64,000 nt of DNA, taken from positions 1 to 64,000 of the forward strand of contig NZ_QHHQ01000010.1 in the NCBI RefSeq assembly GCF_003258595.1. Reading direction: 5' to 3'. The stretch comes from Acuticoccus sediminis (GTDB taxonomy: Bacteria; Pseudomonadota; Alphaproteobacteria; Rhizobiales; Amorphaceae). A program made the translations under genes and the position numbers. The notes under the pieces are model-generated. The model did not search any database, was not told where the DNA came from, and saw only the letters and a list, made by a program, of their open reading frames with translations. Below are positions 16,781 through 25,886 of the stretch, piece after piece; within the stretch, counting starts at the first letter, position 1; each line of letters starts with the position of its first letter.

Positions 16781-19700
16781 ATGAAGTTCGATCGACTGCG
16801 CCTAATCGGGTTCAAATCGTTCGTCGAACCGACGGACGTCCTGATCGAGCCGGGCCTGACCGGCGTGGTCGGCCCGAACGGCTGCGGCAAGTCGAACCTC
16901 GTCGAGGCGCTGCGCTGGGTGATGGGCGAGTCGTCCTACAAGTCCGTGCGCGGCTCCTCGATGGACGACGTCATCTTCGCCGGCTCGGGCCGCCGGCCGA
17001 CGCGCGACACCGCCGAGGTGACGCTGTTCCTGGACAACCAGGACCGCACCGCGCCCGCCGAGATCAACAACGCCGACCATCTGGAAGTCTCCCGCCGCAT
17101 CAACCGCGGCGTCGGGTCGGACTATCGCGTCAACGGCAAGCTGGTGCGGGCGCGCGACGTCCAGCTCCTCTTCGCCGACGCGGCGACGGGCTCGCGCTCG
17201 CCCTCGATGGTGCGTCAGGGGCAGGTGGCCGAGCTGATCGCCGCGAAGCCGACCGACCGGCGCAACGTCCTGGAAGAGGCCGCCGGCATCTCGGGCCTCC
17301 GGGCGCGCAAGCACGAGGCGGCGCTGAAGCTGAACGCCGCCGAACAGAACCTGTCGCGCGTCGAGGACGTCGCCGGCGAGGTGGAGCGGCAGATGGAGAC
17401 GCTGCGGCGCCAGGCCAAGCAGGCCCAGCGCTACCGCAAGATCTCCGAGGAGATCCGCACCCTCGAGGCGACGGTCCACCACCTTCGCTGGGTCGAGGCC
17501 CGCGCCGCGGTCCGCGACGGCGAGGCCGCGCTGACGTCGACGGCCGAGGCCGCGAAGACCGCCGCCGCGACCCAGGTCGGCACCGCCACCGAGGAGGCAG
17601 CCGCGCAGCACGCCCTCCCCGCGCTGCGCGAGGCGGAGGCGGCGGCGTCGACCGAGCGGCAGAAGCTCGCGGCCGCGATCGCCGCGCTCGACGCGAAGGA
17701 CCGCGAGATCGCCGACAAGCTGTCCTCGTTGAAGCGGCAGGCCGAGGCGCTCGCCGCCGACCTGGAGCGACAGGACAAGACGAAGGGCGACGCCGCCGCG
17801 GCGGTCCTGCGCCTCGAGCAGGAAGAGGCCGAGCTCACCCGCGCCAATGCCGGGGCCGAGGAGCGGATCGCCGAGCGCGAGAGCGCCGCCGAGGAGGCCG
17901 AGGCCGCTGCCGACGACGCCGACCGGGCCGCCGTCACGGCGACCGAGCGCGCCGCGACCGTCCTCGCCGCGCGCGCCTCGCTGGACCAGTCCTACGCCCG
18001 CGCCTCCGCCGAGGCGAAGAAGGCCGCGGAGACCGTCACGCGTGGCGAGGCGGACCTCTCCCGGGCCGGCAACAGCGACGCCGTCGCCAGGCGCAACGCG
18101 GCAGCCGATGCCGTGCGTGCCGCCGAGGAGGCCGAGGCCGAGGCCGCCTCCCGCGAGGCCGAAGCCTCCGACGCCGAGGCCGAGGCCCAGCACGTCGAAG
18201 CCGACATGCAGCGCGCAGAGGCCGACGCCGCCGCGGCGGTCGCCGACACCGAGGCCGCCCTCGCCCCCACAAGGGCCGCGGAGGCCGCCGCGCGGGAGGC
18301 GCTCGCCAGGGTGCTCTCCGAGATTTCGGGGCTCGAGACCGAGGCGAAGGCGCTGGAGCGCCTCACCGCCTCGCTGGGCCGCGCCGAGGACGCCGTCCTC
18401 GACGACTGCACCGTCGCGCCGGGCTACGAGGTCGCCTTCGCCGCCGCGCTCGGCGACGACCTGGAGGCGCCCGTCAGCGACAGCGCCCCCGCGCGCTGGG
18501 CCGCGACGCCGCCCGCCGGCGAGGACCCGCCGCTTCCGGCCGGCGCGACACCGCTGGCCCCGCATGTCAGCGCGCCCCCGGCCCTTGCCCGGCGCCTCGC
18601 GCAGGTGGGGCTCGTCCAGGACGGCGCACTCGCCGGTGCGCTGCTGCCGGGCCAGCGGCTCGTCACCCGCGACGGCGCCCTGTGGCGCTGGGACGGCTAC
18701 GCGCGCGCCGCGGGAGCGCCCAGCGCGGCGGCCGAGCGCCTTGCCCAGAAGAACCGCCTCGCCGACCTCGCCCACGAAATCGACGCGCTGGCCCCGAAGC
18801 GGGAGGCCGCCGAAGCCGCCATCGAGGCCGCCGAGGAGGAAGTCGCCGCGGCCGCGGAGCGCGACACGGCCGCCCGCGCCGCGCTGGCGGCGGCCCGGCA
18901 GGATGTCGTCGAGGCCCGCAAGGCGCTCGCCGCCACGCGCTCGGCCCTCGGCGCGGCCCGCAACGCTCTCGCCGCCCAGCGCAAGGCCGTCGCCGCCGCC
19001 AAGGAGCGCCTCGCCGGCGCCGAGACCGCCGCGAAGGAGGCGGAGGCCGCCGAGGGACGCATCGCCGCGACGCTCGACGCCGCCCGCGCCACCGCGGAGA
19101 ACGCCGAGGCCGCGCTGATCGAGGCGGAGGCCGCGCGCGAGGCCGCCTCCGACGGATCGGCGGAGACCTCCGACCGCGACTGCGCCAAGGCCGCAGCGCA
19201 GGAGGCCCGCCGCCGGGCCACCGAGGCCGCCAACGCCGCCGAGCAGGAGCGGCGCGCCGCCTACGGCCGGGCCCGGCGCCTCGAGCGCCTCGCGTCGGAG
19301 CTCGGCGACTGGCGCGCCCGCCTCACCGGCGCCGACAGCCACCGCACGGATCTGGAAGACCGCCTCGCCGCCATCCTCGAGGAGCGGGAGGCGCTGGCCG
19401 ACGCGCCGACCGACACGCAGGAGGAACGCTACCGCCTGACCCGCGCCGCGAAGGCCGCCGAGGCGGCCGACGCCGCCGCACGCGAGGCCCGCGCCACGGG
19501 CGAAGCGCGCGAGCGCGCCGCAACGCAGGCCGCCCGCGACGCGCTGGCCGCCCTTTCCGCCGCGCGCGAGGCGTCCGGCCGGGCCGAGGAGCGCACCGTC
19601 GCCGCCCGCAACCGCCTCGCCGAGGTCGAGGCCGCGCTGGTCGAGGCGCTGGACGTGCAGCCGGCCGCGGCGATGGGCCTTGCCGGCCTCACCCCCTCCT

Positions 19701-20392
19701 CCGAGCTGCCGCCGCGGGCCGAGTCGGAGAAGCGGCTGGAGCGGCTGAAGGGCGAGCGCGAGCGGCTCGGCGGGGTAAACCTCTGCGCCGAGGACGAGCT
19801 GACGGAGATCGAAGCCCGCCAGGGCGCGATGATCGCCGAGCGCGACGACCTCGTCGCCGCCATCGAGAAGCTGCGCGTCGGCATCCGCGAGCTGAACGGC
19901 GAGGCCCGCCAGCGCCTTCTGGCGTCCTTCGACAACGTCAACGCCGAGTTCCAGCGGCTCTTCAAGCACCTCTTCAACGGCGGCGAAGCCCAGCTCGTCC
20001 TCACCGAGGCCGAGGACCCGCTCGATGCCGGTCTCGACATCATCGCCCGCCCGCCGGGCAAGAAGCCGCAGGTGCTGTCGCTGCTCTCCGGCGGCGAGCA
20101 GACGCTGACGGCGACCGCCCTCATCTTCGCGGTCTTCCTCACCAACCCGGCCCCGATCTGCGTCCTCGACGAGATCGACGCGCCGCTCGACGACGCCAAC
20201 GTGGAGCGCTTCTGCAATCTCCTCGACGAGATGGCGAAGACCACCGAGACGCGCTTCCTCACCATCACCCACAACCCGATCACGATGGCGCGCATGCACC
20301 GCCTCTACGGCGTGACGATGGTGGAGAAGGGCGTCAGCCAGCTCGTCTCGGTGTCGCTCGAGGCGGCGGAGGAGCTGCGGGAGACGGCTTAG
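16781..20392 (+). CDS. smc: Chromosome segregation ATPase SMC
   Basis: About 1203 residues. The N-terminal head carries Walker A GPNGCGKSN at about residues 32-40 and the Q-loop region RQGQVAELI. Two very long Ala/Glu/Arg-rich coiled coils flank a hinge at about residues 530-650. The C-terminal head has the signature LLSGGEQ, Walker B ICVLDEIDAPLDD and the H-loop TITHNP. It forms the SMC-ScpAB loop extruder that organises the chromosome. The start is ATG 16781, with a GTG immediately before it as an alternative. It follows dsbA after 180 bp. Confidence 0.96.
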   Translation: MKFDRLRLIGFKSFVEPTDVLIEPGLTGVVGPNGCGKSNLVEALRWVMGESSYKSVRGSSMDDVIFAGSGRRPTRDTAEVTLFLDNQDRTAPAEINNADHLEVSRRINRGVGSDYRVNGKLVRARDVQLLFADAATGSRSPSMVRQGQVAELIAAKPTDRRNVLEEAAGISGLRARKHEAALKLNAAEQNLSRVEDVAGEVERQMETLRRQAKQAQRYRKISEEIRTLEATVHHLRWVEARAAVRDGEAALTSTAEAAKTAAATQVGTATEEAAAQHALPALREAEAAASTERQKLAAAIAALDAKDREIADKLSSLKRQAEALAADLERQDKTKGDAAAAVLRLEQEEAELTRANAGAEERIAERESAAEEAEAAADDADRAAVTATERAATVLAARASLDQSYARASAEAKKAAETVTRGEADLSRAGNSDAVARRNAAADAVRAAEEAEAEAASREAEASDAEAEAQHVEADMQRAEADAAAAVADTEAALAPTRAAEAAAREALARVLSEISGLETEAKALERLTASLGRAEDAVLDDCTVAPGYEVAFAAALGDDLEAPVSDSAPARWAATPPAGEDPPLPAGATPLAPHVSAPPALARRLAQVGLVQDGALAGALLPGQRLVTRDGALWRWDGYARAAGAPSAAAERLAQKNRLADLAHEIDALAPKREAAEAAIEAAEEEVAAAAERDTAARAALAAARQDVVEARKALAATRSALGAARNALAAQRKAVAAAKERLAGAETAAKEAEAAEGRIAATLDAARATAENAEAALIEAEAAREAASDGSAETSDRDCAKAAAQEARRRATEAANAAEQERRAAYGRARRLERLASELGDWRARLTGADSHRTDLEDRLAAILEEREALADAPTDTQEERYRLTRAAKAAEAADAAAREARATGEARERAATQAARDALAALSAAREASGRAEERTVAARNRLAEVEAALVEALDVQPAAAMGLAGLTPSSELPPRAESEKRLERLKGERERLGGVNLCAEDELTEIEARQGAMIAERDDLVAAIEKLRVGIRELNGEARQRLLASFDNVNAEFQRLFKHLFNGGEAQLVLTEAEDPLDAGLDIIARPPGKKPQVLSLLSGGEQTLTATALIFAVFLTNPAPICVLDEIDAPLDDANVERFCNLLDEMAKTTETRFLTITHNPITMARMHRLYGVTMVEKGVSQLVSVSLEAAEELRETA

Positions 20393-20446
20393 CGCGTCCT
20401 GCGCCCCTTCCGGGCGCGGGCGTTGTCGGCGCGAGACCCCGGCGCC

Positions 20447-20737
20447 TCAGCCCACCGGGGCGAACAGCCGCAGGAAGGCCGACCCGAGGAGCAGCGTGTA
20501 GCCGATCGCGAGGCATGTCTGGTCGATCGGGCGCCAGTCCTCGACGTTCTTGCGGTGGCGATCGATCAGCAGGCCCCGGGCGCGACGGCGAAAGTCGGTA
20601 TCGTCCGCCGCCTCACGGTCGGCGGTCCGCAGCGCCTGCAGACGCCTGCGCCGGAAATTCAGCGACCATACCGGGACCGACAGGACCGCGACGCCGCAGA
20701 ACGCCGCGAGGTTGAGCCACCAGCCGAACGCGGGCAT
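20447..20737 (-). CDS. Small two-span membrane protein, third gene of the TA operon
   Basis: 96 residues with a hydrophobic segment near residues 5-25, a strongly basic/acidic middle (RRRRLQALRTADREAADDTDFRRRARG) and a second hydrophobic segment near 77-92. The ATG shares one base with the TGA of the upstream HTH gene (TGATG), so it is translationally coupled to the antitoxin. I do not recognise a family. Its fixed coupling suggests a link to the toxin-antitoxin pair or simple co-transcription. Confidence 0.65.
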   Translation of the reverse strand: MPAFGWWLNLAAFCGVAVLSVPVWSLNFRRRRLQALRTADREAADDTDFRRRARGLLIDRHRKNVEDWRPIDQTCLAIGYTLLLGSAFLRLFAPVG

Positions 20738-21060
20738 CACGCCGCGGGTTCGAGCCTCAGCTCCGCCGGGATCTCCTCGGACGAGATCACCAGCGCCATG
20801 TGGCCGTCGCAGGCCTCGACGTAGCGCTCGATCGACTGCATCTGCGGGGTCGGGCCGGTCAGCGCCTCGAGCCGCGAGACGACCGACTGGGTCAGACCGG
20901 AGGCCTCGGCGACCTCCTTCTGCGTCATCCCGCGCGCGTCCCGGAGGTTGCGGAGCTGGATGGCGATCTCGCGCTTGTGAGCGTTCGCCTTCTGGTGCTC
21001 GACGACCTCGGGGCGGGCCGCGCGCAGGCGTTCGCGGAGGGATGGGGTCTTGCCGGTCAT
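20737..21060 (-). CDS. XRE-family HTH protein, probable antitoxin
   Basis: 107 residues. The Cro/cI helix-turn-helix is at about residues 33-65 (LRNLRDARGMTQKEVAEASG, then LTQSVVSRLE), followed by a short C-terminal tail with HMALVISSEE. This is the size and architecture of HigA-like antitoxins. Its ATG overlaps the toxin stop (ATGA at 21057-21060), and the toxin gene comes first, as in higBA. It should bind the operon promoter and neutralise the toxin; function is inferred from context. Confidence 0.8.
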   Translation of the reverse strand: MTGKTPSLRERLRAARPEVVEHQKANAHKREIAIQLRNLRDARGMTQKEVAEASGLTQSVVSRLEALTGPTPQMQSIERYVEACDGHMALVISSEEIPAELRLEPAA

Positions 21061-21416
21061 GATGCAGCCTCCCACAACGGGTTGATGAGACCGAGCTGCG
21101 TCACCGCGATGTCCCTGCCGCGGCTGCAGGCGTACTCCCCGCCCGGCAGCGTGCCGTGCACCGTACGCGGCCGGGTCCGGTCCGTCCGCCTGACGGACAC
21201 GATCAGCCGGCGCTGGGCGCAGTCGGGCAGCGGGATGGCGTAGAGCTCGTGCCGCCCGGCGATCAGGCCGCACCAGTCCCTGACGCTCGGCTCGCGGTCC
21301 TCGAGCATGCCGATCATGGTGTCGAGACCGTCCGCGCACTTCAGCGGAAGGGTCCGGAACTCCTCCAGGATCGCGTCCTCGTACCCCGGCACGGGCAATA
21401 CCTCGAATTGCGCCAT
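21057..21416 (-). CDS. Putative toxin of a HigBA/RelE-like module
   Basis: 119 residues with no membrane segment. The C-terminal half (GLIAGRHELYAIPLPD, then RRLIVSVRRTDRTRP) is reminiscent of RelE/HigB-type ribonuclease toxins with alternating strands and basic residues, but I see no decisive catalytic motif. The toxin call rests mainly on size, position before an XRE gene and the 4-bp overlap with it. The start is the ATG at 21416 (a GTG precedes it). If it is a HigB homologue it would cleave mRNA on the ribosome. Confidence 0.6.
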   Translation of the reverse strand: MAQFEVLPVPGYEDAILEEFRTLPLKCADGLDTMIGMLEDREPSVRDWCGLIAGRHELYAIPLPDCAQRRLIVSVRRTDRTRPRTVHGTLPGGEYACSRGRDIAVTQLGLINPLWEAAS

Positions 21417-21436
21417 CACAGCTCGTCTGGGTCAGA

Positions 21437-21464
21437 ATATAGCAACTGTGCGATAATCGGCAAG
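21437..21464 (-). promoter_or_regulatory. Promoter of the toxin-antitoxin operon
   Basis: On the minus strand, CTTGCC (21459-21464) and CTATAT (21437-21442) with a 16-nt spacer match the alphaproteobacterial consensus, 20 nt upstream of the toxin start. The surrounding sequence is AT-rich for this genome. Confidence 0.5.
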
Positions 21465-21553
21465 TGAGGCGACCTCGTGGCACACGGTCCCGCACCAGCG
21501 CGGACGGGTCCGGACGGCCCCTTGTCCACCCTCCCGCGCCGGCGCGCGTCCGC

Positions 21554-22276
21554 CTATTCCGCGACCATGCGGCCTATGAGGACGGACGCCTGGCTTTCGC
21601 AGCCCATCTCCGCGAACCAGCGCAGGAGCTTGCCGGGCTCGCTCACGTCGCGGTCGTCCGGCAGCCGGCGCACCGTGAACCGCAGCGTCCGCTCGCCGCG
21701 GTCGATGTTGACGTAGCCGGCCGACAGCAGCCCCTCCGGCACCGCCAGCGTATGCGCGCCGGCCGGCCAGTCCAGCGCGACGGGCGCCACCAGGGGGTTG
21801 CGCGCGGTGACGTGCTCCTCGCGCGTGGCGTCGGCGCGGAAGAGGCGCAGCTCGCCGTCGATGCAGCTCGTCCCCGCCTCCGCGACGTCCACTGCCCAGG
21901 CATTGGGCCGCGCCTCGGGCTCGGCGGGTGCGCCGGTCGCGGGCGTCGCCTCGAAGGCGCCGACGGTGCTCGTCGTGCCGCGGTGCCCGACCAGGATCGA
22001 GACCATCGACACCTCGTCCGGATCGCCGCCCCCGGCCCCGTCCACCGGCAGCGGACCGTCGTGCGGCCCCTCCAGGGTCAGCATCTCGCCGCGCTGCAGG
22101 TAGATGACGAGGTGCTCGCCCTCGTCCAGGTGGATCGAATCGCGGGAGGAGAAGATCGACCCGGTCTTCAGCCCGCTCCGCGCCGCCTCACCCTCCAGGA
22201 CCGTCGCATCGGTCGCGAAGGCGGCGCCGGTCATGGCGAACAGCCACATCAGTATGGCGACAACACATGCTCTCAT
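21554..22276 (-). CDS. Secreted FecR-like hypothetical protein
   Basis: 240 residues with an N-terminal signal peptide (MRACVVAILMWLFAMTGAAFA). The early mature part (GSIFSSRDSIHLDEGEHLVIYLQRGE, here split: IHLDEGEHLVIYL and GEMLTLEGPHDG) looks like the beta-rich FecR-type fold; the rest, including a Cys-containing central part and a C-terminal Cys, is not recognised. GGGGAAG precedes the ATG. It follows the CHASE2 cyclase gene by 57 bp on the same strand and may feed information to its periplasmic CHASE2 domain, which is speculation. Confidence 0.7.
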   Translation of the reverse strand: MRACVVAILMWLFAMTGAAFATDATVLEGEAARSGLKTGSIFSSRDSIHLDEGEHLVIYLQRGEMLTLEGPHDGPLPVDGAGGGDPDEVSMVSILVGHRGTTSTVGAFEATPATGAPAEPEARPNAWAVDVAEAGTSCIDGELRLFRADATREEHVTARNPLVAPVALDWPAGAHTLAVPEGLLSAGYVNIDRGERTLRFTVRRLPDDRDVSEPGKLLRWFAEMGCESQASVLIGRMVAE

Positions 22277-22333
22277 CACGACTTCCCCGGGCCAATGGAC
22301 CGTGACGCTGTGCCTCGCGGACCCAGCGTCCTC

Positions 22334-24259
22334 TCAACTCCGCGCGATCAGATCGTCCACCGGTCCGGCCACCAGCCGAGCCGCGTGGACCGCGATCAGA
22401 CGATCGGACGGCCGCTCGCCTGCCAGTGTCTTGAAGAGATCGCGAGCCCTCGCCTCCCCGTTCGCCATCGCCTCGTAGGCGGCGTCGTAGGTCGGGTCGG
22501 GCGCGTCGATCGGCTCGTAGCACGTGACCGGCTCGCGGCGTCCTTTTACCTCTATGCGACCCACAGGGCGAAATGCGCCTTCGGCCCGCCGCCGGGTGCG
22601 CTCCGAAACGAGGACGTGAGTGCCGACGCCATTGTTCGCCGACTCCAGCCGTGCCGCCACGTTAACACTGTCGCCGATGGCCGTGTAGTCGAAGAACCGG
22701 CGGCCGCCGAAGTTGCCGACGACCGCGAACCCGGTATGGACCCCGACCCGGGTAATGCCGAGCGCGATGCCCCTGTCACGCCACATGAGGCGCGATTCCT
22801 CGCAGTAGACGGCGAGCCGGCGGGCGCACTCCACCGCGCGCGAGGCCTGGTCGGGCTGGCGGTCCGGCGCGCCGAAGAACGCGACCAGCGCGTCGCCCAC
22901 CAGCTTGTCGACCGTCCCCTCCGCCTCGAGCACGATGGAGATCATGCCGTCGAGGTAGGAGTTGAGGATCTCCGCCGTCGTCTCCGGCTCCAGCGTCTCG
23001 GCGAGCGCGGTGAAGCCCTGCAGGTCGGTGAAGATGTGCGTGACCTCACGCCGCTCGCCGCCGAGCTTGGGGTCCTCCTCCGCCTCCATGAGGCGGGTGA
23101 CGACGCGCGGCGAGACATACTGGCCGAACATGTGGCGCAGCCGGTTCCGCTCCAGCCGGTCCCCCCGCCAGCGGTGCCCGAGCGTGCCTGCTCCGGCGAA
23201 GAGGAAGGAGAGGACCGGGGTCAGCATCGGCGGCGTCTCCACCGTCAGCGCGACGGTCGCCGCGGCGATGAGCCCGTAGAGCGCGATGCAGGCGAGCGCC
23301 GTCGCGATCGCCACCAGCGGCGCCAGCGGGCGCAGGCAGAGCCCCGCCACAGCGCCCACCACCGCCGAGAGGATCAGCGCCCAGGTCGGCAGCAGCTGCC
23401 GTTCGGTCCCCGCGAGGAGCTGGGAGAGGATGTGCGCGTGGACGACGACACCCGGGATGGTCCCCTTCTCCGCGCCGACCATCGCCGCACGCGGCGTCGC
23501 GTGCCGGTCACGCCCTTCGAGGTCGGCGCCGATGAGGACGTACTTGTCGCGGAACCAGGCGGGCGGCAGGCGGCCGACGAGGTGGGCGGCCGGCATGTTG
23601 AAACTGCCTTCCGCGTAGACGATCCGGCCGGCCGGCATGTCGTCCCGCTCGCCCGTCGCCCGGGTGAGCGCGAGGGCGAACGGCGGCGGGTCCGCGTCGC
23701 CCGGCAGGCGGCGGATGATGCCGTCCGCCCGGTCACGCAGGAGTGTCGCCTTGCCCCGCTGGCCCGGGAACGCGTCGGCGAACCGCACCTCCCGCTCCGT
23801 CAGCCCGTCGCTGCCGTCCCCGTAGGCGACGACGACCGGGCTGGACGCGCGCTCGACGGCGGCGCGCAGGGCGTCGTCCGCCGCCGGGGTCGTCGCCCGC
23901 TTGAAGAGGATGTCGAGACCGATCGCCGCCGGCCCCGCCGCGTCGAGCGTGGTGACGAGGTCGGCGAGAAACTCGCGGTCGACGGGGGAGATGTAGGGCA
24001 GCGTCTCGACCGTCTGCTGGTCGATCTTCACCACCACGATGCGGTCGCTGGCGGGCGGGGCGCGGAAGGCGAGGACGAAGTCGGCGAACGGTGTCTCGAC
24101 GCGCTGGCCGATGAAGAGGCCGAGCAGCGTCGCCACCAGAGCGATGACGATGCGGGGCAGCGCACGGGCAAAGAGCCCGCGCTCCGTGCGCCGGCCGCGC
24201 CCCTCGGGCTCGCTCGCCGCCCCGTGACGCGTCAGCGATTCGTCGATCGCCTCGTCCAA
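22334..24259 (-). CDS. CHASE2-domain class III adenylate/guanylate cyclase
   Basis: A 641-residue membrane sensor. One transmembrane helix lies near residues 35-55, then a periplasmic CHASE2 domain (to about 305, with VVVKIDQQTVE and RDKYVLIGADLEG), then three closely spaced membrane helices to about 375. The class III cyclase domain follows. Metal-binding Asp residues are in IFTDLQGFT and LVGDALVAFF; substrate and transition-state residues are in TVDKLVGD and DSVNVAARLE. The Lys and Asp positions suggest ATP as substrate. It should make cAMP in response to an envelope signal. Confidence 0.93.
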   Translation of the reverse strand: MDEAIDESLTRHGAASEPEGRGRRTERGLFARALPRIVIALVATLLGLFIGQRVETPFADFVLAFRAPPASDRIVVVKIDQQTVETLPYISPVDREFLADLVTTLDAAGPAAIGLDILFKRATTPAADDALRAAVERASSPVVVAYGDGSDGLTEREVRFADAFPGQRGKATLLRDRADGIIRRLPGDADPPPFALALTRATGERDDMPAGRIVYAEGSFNMPAAHLVGRLPPAWFRDKYVLIGADLEGRDRHATPRAAMVGAEKGTIPGVVVHAHILSQLLAGTERQLLPTWALILSAVVGAVAGLCLRPLAPLVAIATALACIALYGLIAAATVALTVETPPMLTPVLSFLFAGAGTLGHRWRGDRLERNRLRHMFGQYVSPRVVTRLMEAEEDPKLGGERREVTHIFTDLQGFTALAETLEPETTAEILNSYLDGMISIVLEAEGTVDKLVGDALVAFFGAPDRQPDQASRAVECARRLAVYCEESRLMWRDRGIALGITRVGVHTGFAVVGNFGGRRFFDYTAIGDSVNVAARLESANNGVGTHVLVSERTRRRAEGAFRPVGRIEVKGRREPVTCYEPIDAPDPTYDAAYEAMANGEARARDLFKTLAGERPSDRLIAVHAARLVAGPVDDLIARS

Positions 24260-24451
24260 GATCCGCTCGCCGCCCCTCGCGTTGCTCCGACGCCGCCGGG
24301 TCGGGCCCGCGGCGCATGTCGATCAGAGACAGAACGGCGGGGGCGAGGCAAGGCTACTGACTTCACGCCTTTGCCATTGTCGCGCGACGACGGGCGCGCA
24401 GACATCGTTTCGGTCCGCCCCTCACGCTCCCGGGCCGGGACCCGCGACGGG

Positions 24452-25561
24452 CTAGAGGCGCAGCTCGCGGCGCAGCTCGGTGCGCAGGACATCGAGGGGA
24501 ACGAGGCCGGTGTCGGCCTCCACGTGCCAGTAGGTCCAGCCGTTGCAGCTCGACAGGTTGCGCACCGCGGCGCCGACCTTGTGGATCGACCCCTCGTAGT
24601 CGCCGGACCGGATCGAGCCGTCGACGCGCACGCGTGCCCGTGGGCCGTTGCGGCCGCCGACGAGCTCGTCCCCCGGCGCGACGCGCCCCGCCTCCACCAG
24701 GAGGCCGAACGGAATGCGCTTCGGCTTGCCCTCCGCGCCGACCTGGTCGAGGTCCTCGTGGGGCACGATGCGGGCGATGCGCCGCTGGGCGAGCTCGGCG
24801 TAGGCCGGATCCCGCTCGATGCCGACGAAATGGCGTCCGAGGCGGCGCGCCACGGCACCCGTGGTGCCCGTGCCGAAGAACGGGTCGAGCACCACGTCGC
24901 CCGGCTTGGACGACGCGAGCAGGATCCGGTTCAGCAGCGCCTCGGGCTTTTGCGTCGGATGCGCCTTCACGCCGTCGTCGCCGCGCAGGCGTTCCTGCCC
25001 GGTGCAGATCGGCAGCAGCCAGTCGGAGCGGTGCTGAAGGTCGTCGTTGAACGCCTTCAGGGACTTGTAGTTGAACGTGTAGTCCGTGCGGCTGGCGTCG
25101 GCGACGGCCCAGATCAGCGTCTCGTGCGCGTTGGTGAAGCGCCGGCCGCGGAAATTCGGCATCGGGTTGGTCTTCACCCACACGACGTCGTTCAGGATCC
25201 AGAACCCTTCGTCCTGCATCGCCGTGCCGACACGGAAGATGTTGTGGTAGCTGCCGATCACCCACAGCGTGCCGTTCGGCTTCAACGCGCGGCGCACGCC
25301 GGCGAGCCAGGCCCGGGTGAACTGGTCGTAAGCGGCGAAATCGGCGAACCGGTCCCACTCGGCCGACACGCCGTCGACCTTGGTCTGGTTCGGACGATAG
25401 AGCGCGTCCGACAGTTGCAGGTTATAGGGCGGGTCGGCGAACGCCACGTCCACGGACCCGGGCGCAATGCGTCCGAGCGCCGACAGGGCGTCGCCCACTA
25501 AAACCTGATCAAGAAGGGGCGGCCGAGACGCGCCCCGCGTCTCGGCCCGATGATCGCTCAT
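24452..25561 (-). CDS. ccrM: Cell-cycle DNA adenine methyltransferase CcrM
   Basis: A 369-residue beta-class N6-adenine methyltransferase: the catalytic DPPYNLQL is at residues 43-50 and the SAM-binding LDPFFGTGTTG near 228-238. The C-terminal region (about 280-369) contains SCNGWTYWHVE, the conserved tail of the CcrM subfamily. CcrM methylates GANTC late in the cell cycle and is essential in several alphaproteobacteria. It is monocistronic. Its upstream region contains a GAGTC (GANTC) site and a CtrA-like sequence. Confidence 0.95.
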   Translation of the reverse strand: MSDHRAETRGASRPPLLDQVLVGDALSALGRIAPGSVDVAFADPPYNLQLSDALYRPNQTKVDGVSAEWDRFADFAAYDQFTRAWLAGVRRALKPNGTLWVIGSYHNIFRVGTAMQDEGFWILNDVVWVKTNPMPNFRGRRFTNAHETLIWAVADASRTDYTFNYKSLKAFNDDLQHRSDWLLPICTGQERLRGDDGVKAHPTQKPEALLNRILLASSKPGDVVLDPFFGTGTTGAVARRLGRHFVGIERDPAYAELAQRRIARIVPHEDLDQVGAEGKPKRIPFGLLVEAGRVAPGDELVGGRNGPRARVRVDGSIRSGDYEGSIHKVGAAVRNLSSCNGWTYWHVEADTGLVPLDVLRTELRRELRL

Positions 25562-25647
25562 TGCGACGCAGTACCCTCACGCAAATCGCATCCATTGATC
25601 TAGCCACAATGCGTGAAGGTCTGGTTAAGCGTCTTCGGTTCTTTCAG

Positions 25648-25679
25648 TTAACCCTAGTTAGGGATTTCGGCGGCGAGTC
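25648..25679 (-). promoter_or_regulatory. CtrA-like box and GANTC site upstream of ccrM
   Basis: TTAA at 25648-25651 and TTAG at 25658-25661 are spaced by 6 nt, one base and one letter off the CtrA consensus TTAA-N7-TTAA. GAGTC, a CcrM target, is at 25675-25679. In Caulobacter ccrM is activated by CtrA and its leader is methylated by CcrM; here the site is imperfect. Confidence 0.3.
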
Positions 25680-25766
25680 AGCGGCTTAGAACCCGTCTCG
25701 CCAGCCCCTCCGCGGGTTTGCGTCCTCCGGCGGCTCCTTCGGGGGCCGCCCCGGGCGCCACACTCA

Positions 25767-25801
25767 TTAAAAATGAGGCGGCCCTTTCGGACCGCCTCAT
25801 T
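25767..25801 (-). terminator. Intrinsic terminator of gdhZ
   Basis: On the minus strand the stem AATGAGGCGG/CCGCCTCATT (10 bp, 25772-25781 with 25792-25801) is followed by TTT. A second overlapping palindrome, CTCATT-AAA-AATGAG (25763-25777), can compete for the same arm. Confidence 0.7.
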
Positions 25802-25886
25802 CGCAAATCTCGCCATTTCGGAAGTGTCGGACCGGCGCGGCCGAATCAGCGGTGGACCGCCGAACCGGGGGACGCGCCGAACCGGG

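Larger units (their letters stand above)
25562..25886. other. Intergenic region between gdhZ and ccrM
   Basis: 325 bp with no gene. It holds the gdhZ terminator hairpin near 25772-25801 and the ccrM promoter side, which is AT-rich for this genome at about 25590-25670. Confidence 0.6.

Noticed and set aside
16802-20299. Long minus-strand frame opposite smc
   Set aside because: It has low-complexity Gly/Leu/Arg composition typical of antisense GC-rich reading; smc is unambiguous.
21464-25501. 1345-codon plus-strand frame across the cyclase and ccrM region
   Set aside because: It runs antisense to two clearly recognised genes, has no ribosome-binding site and no domain.
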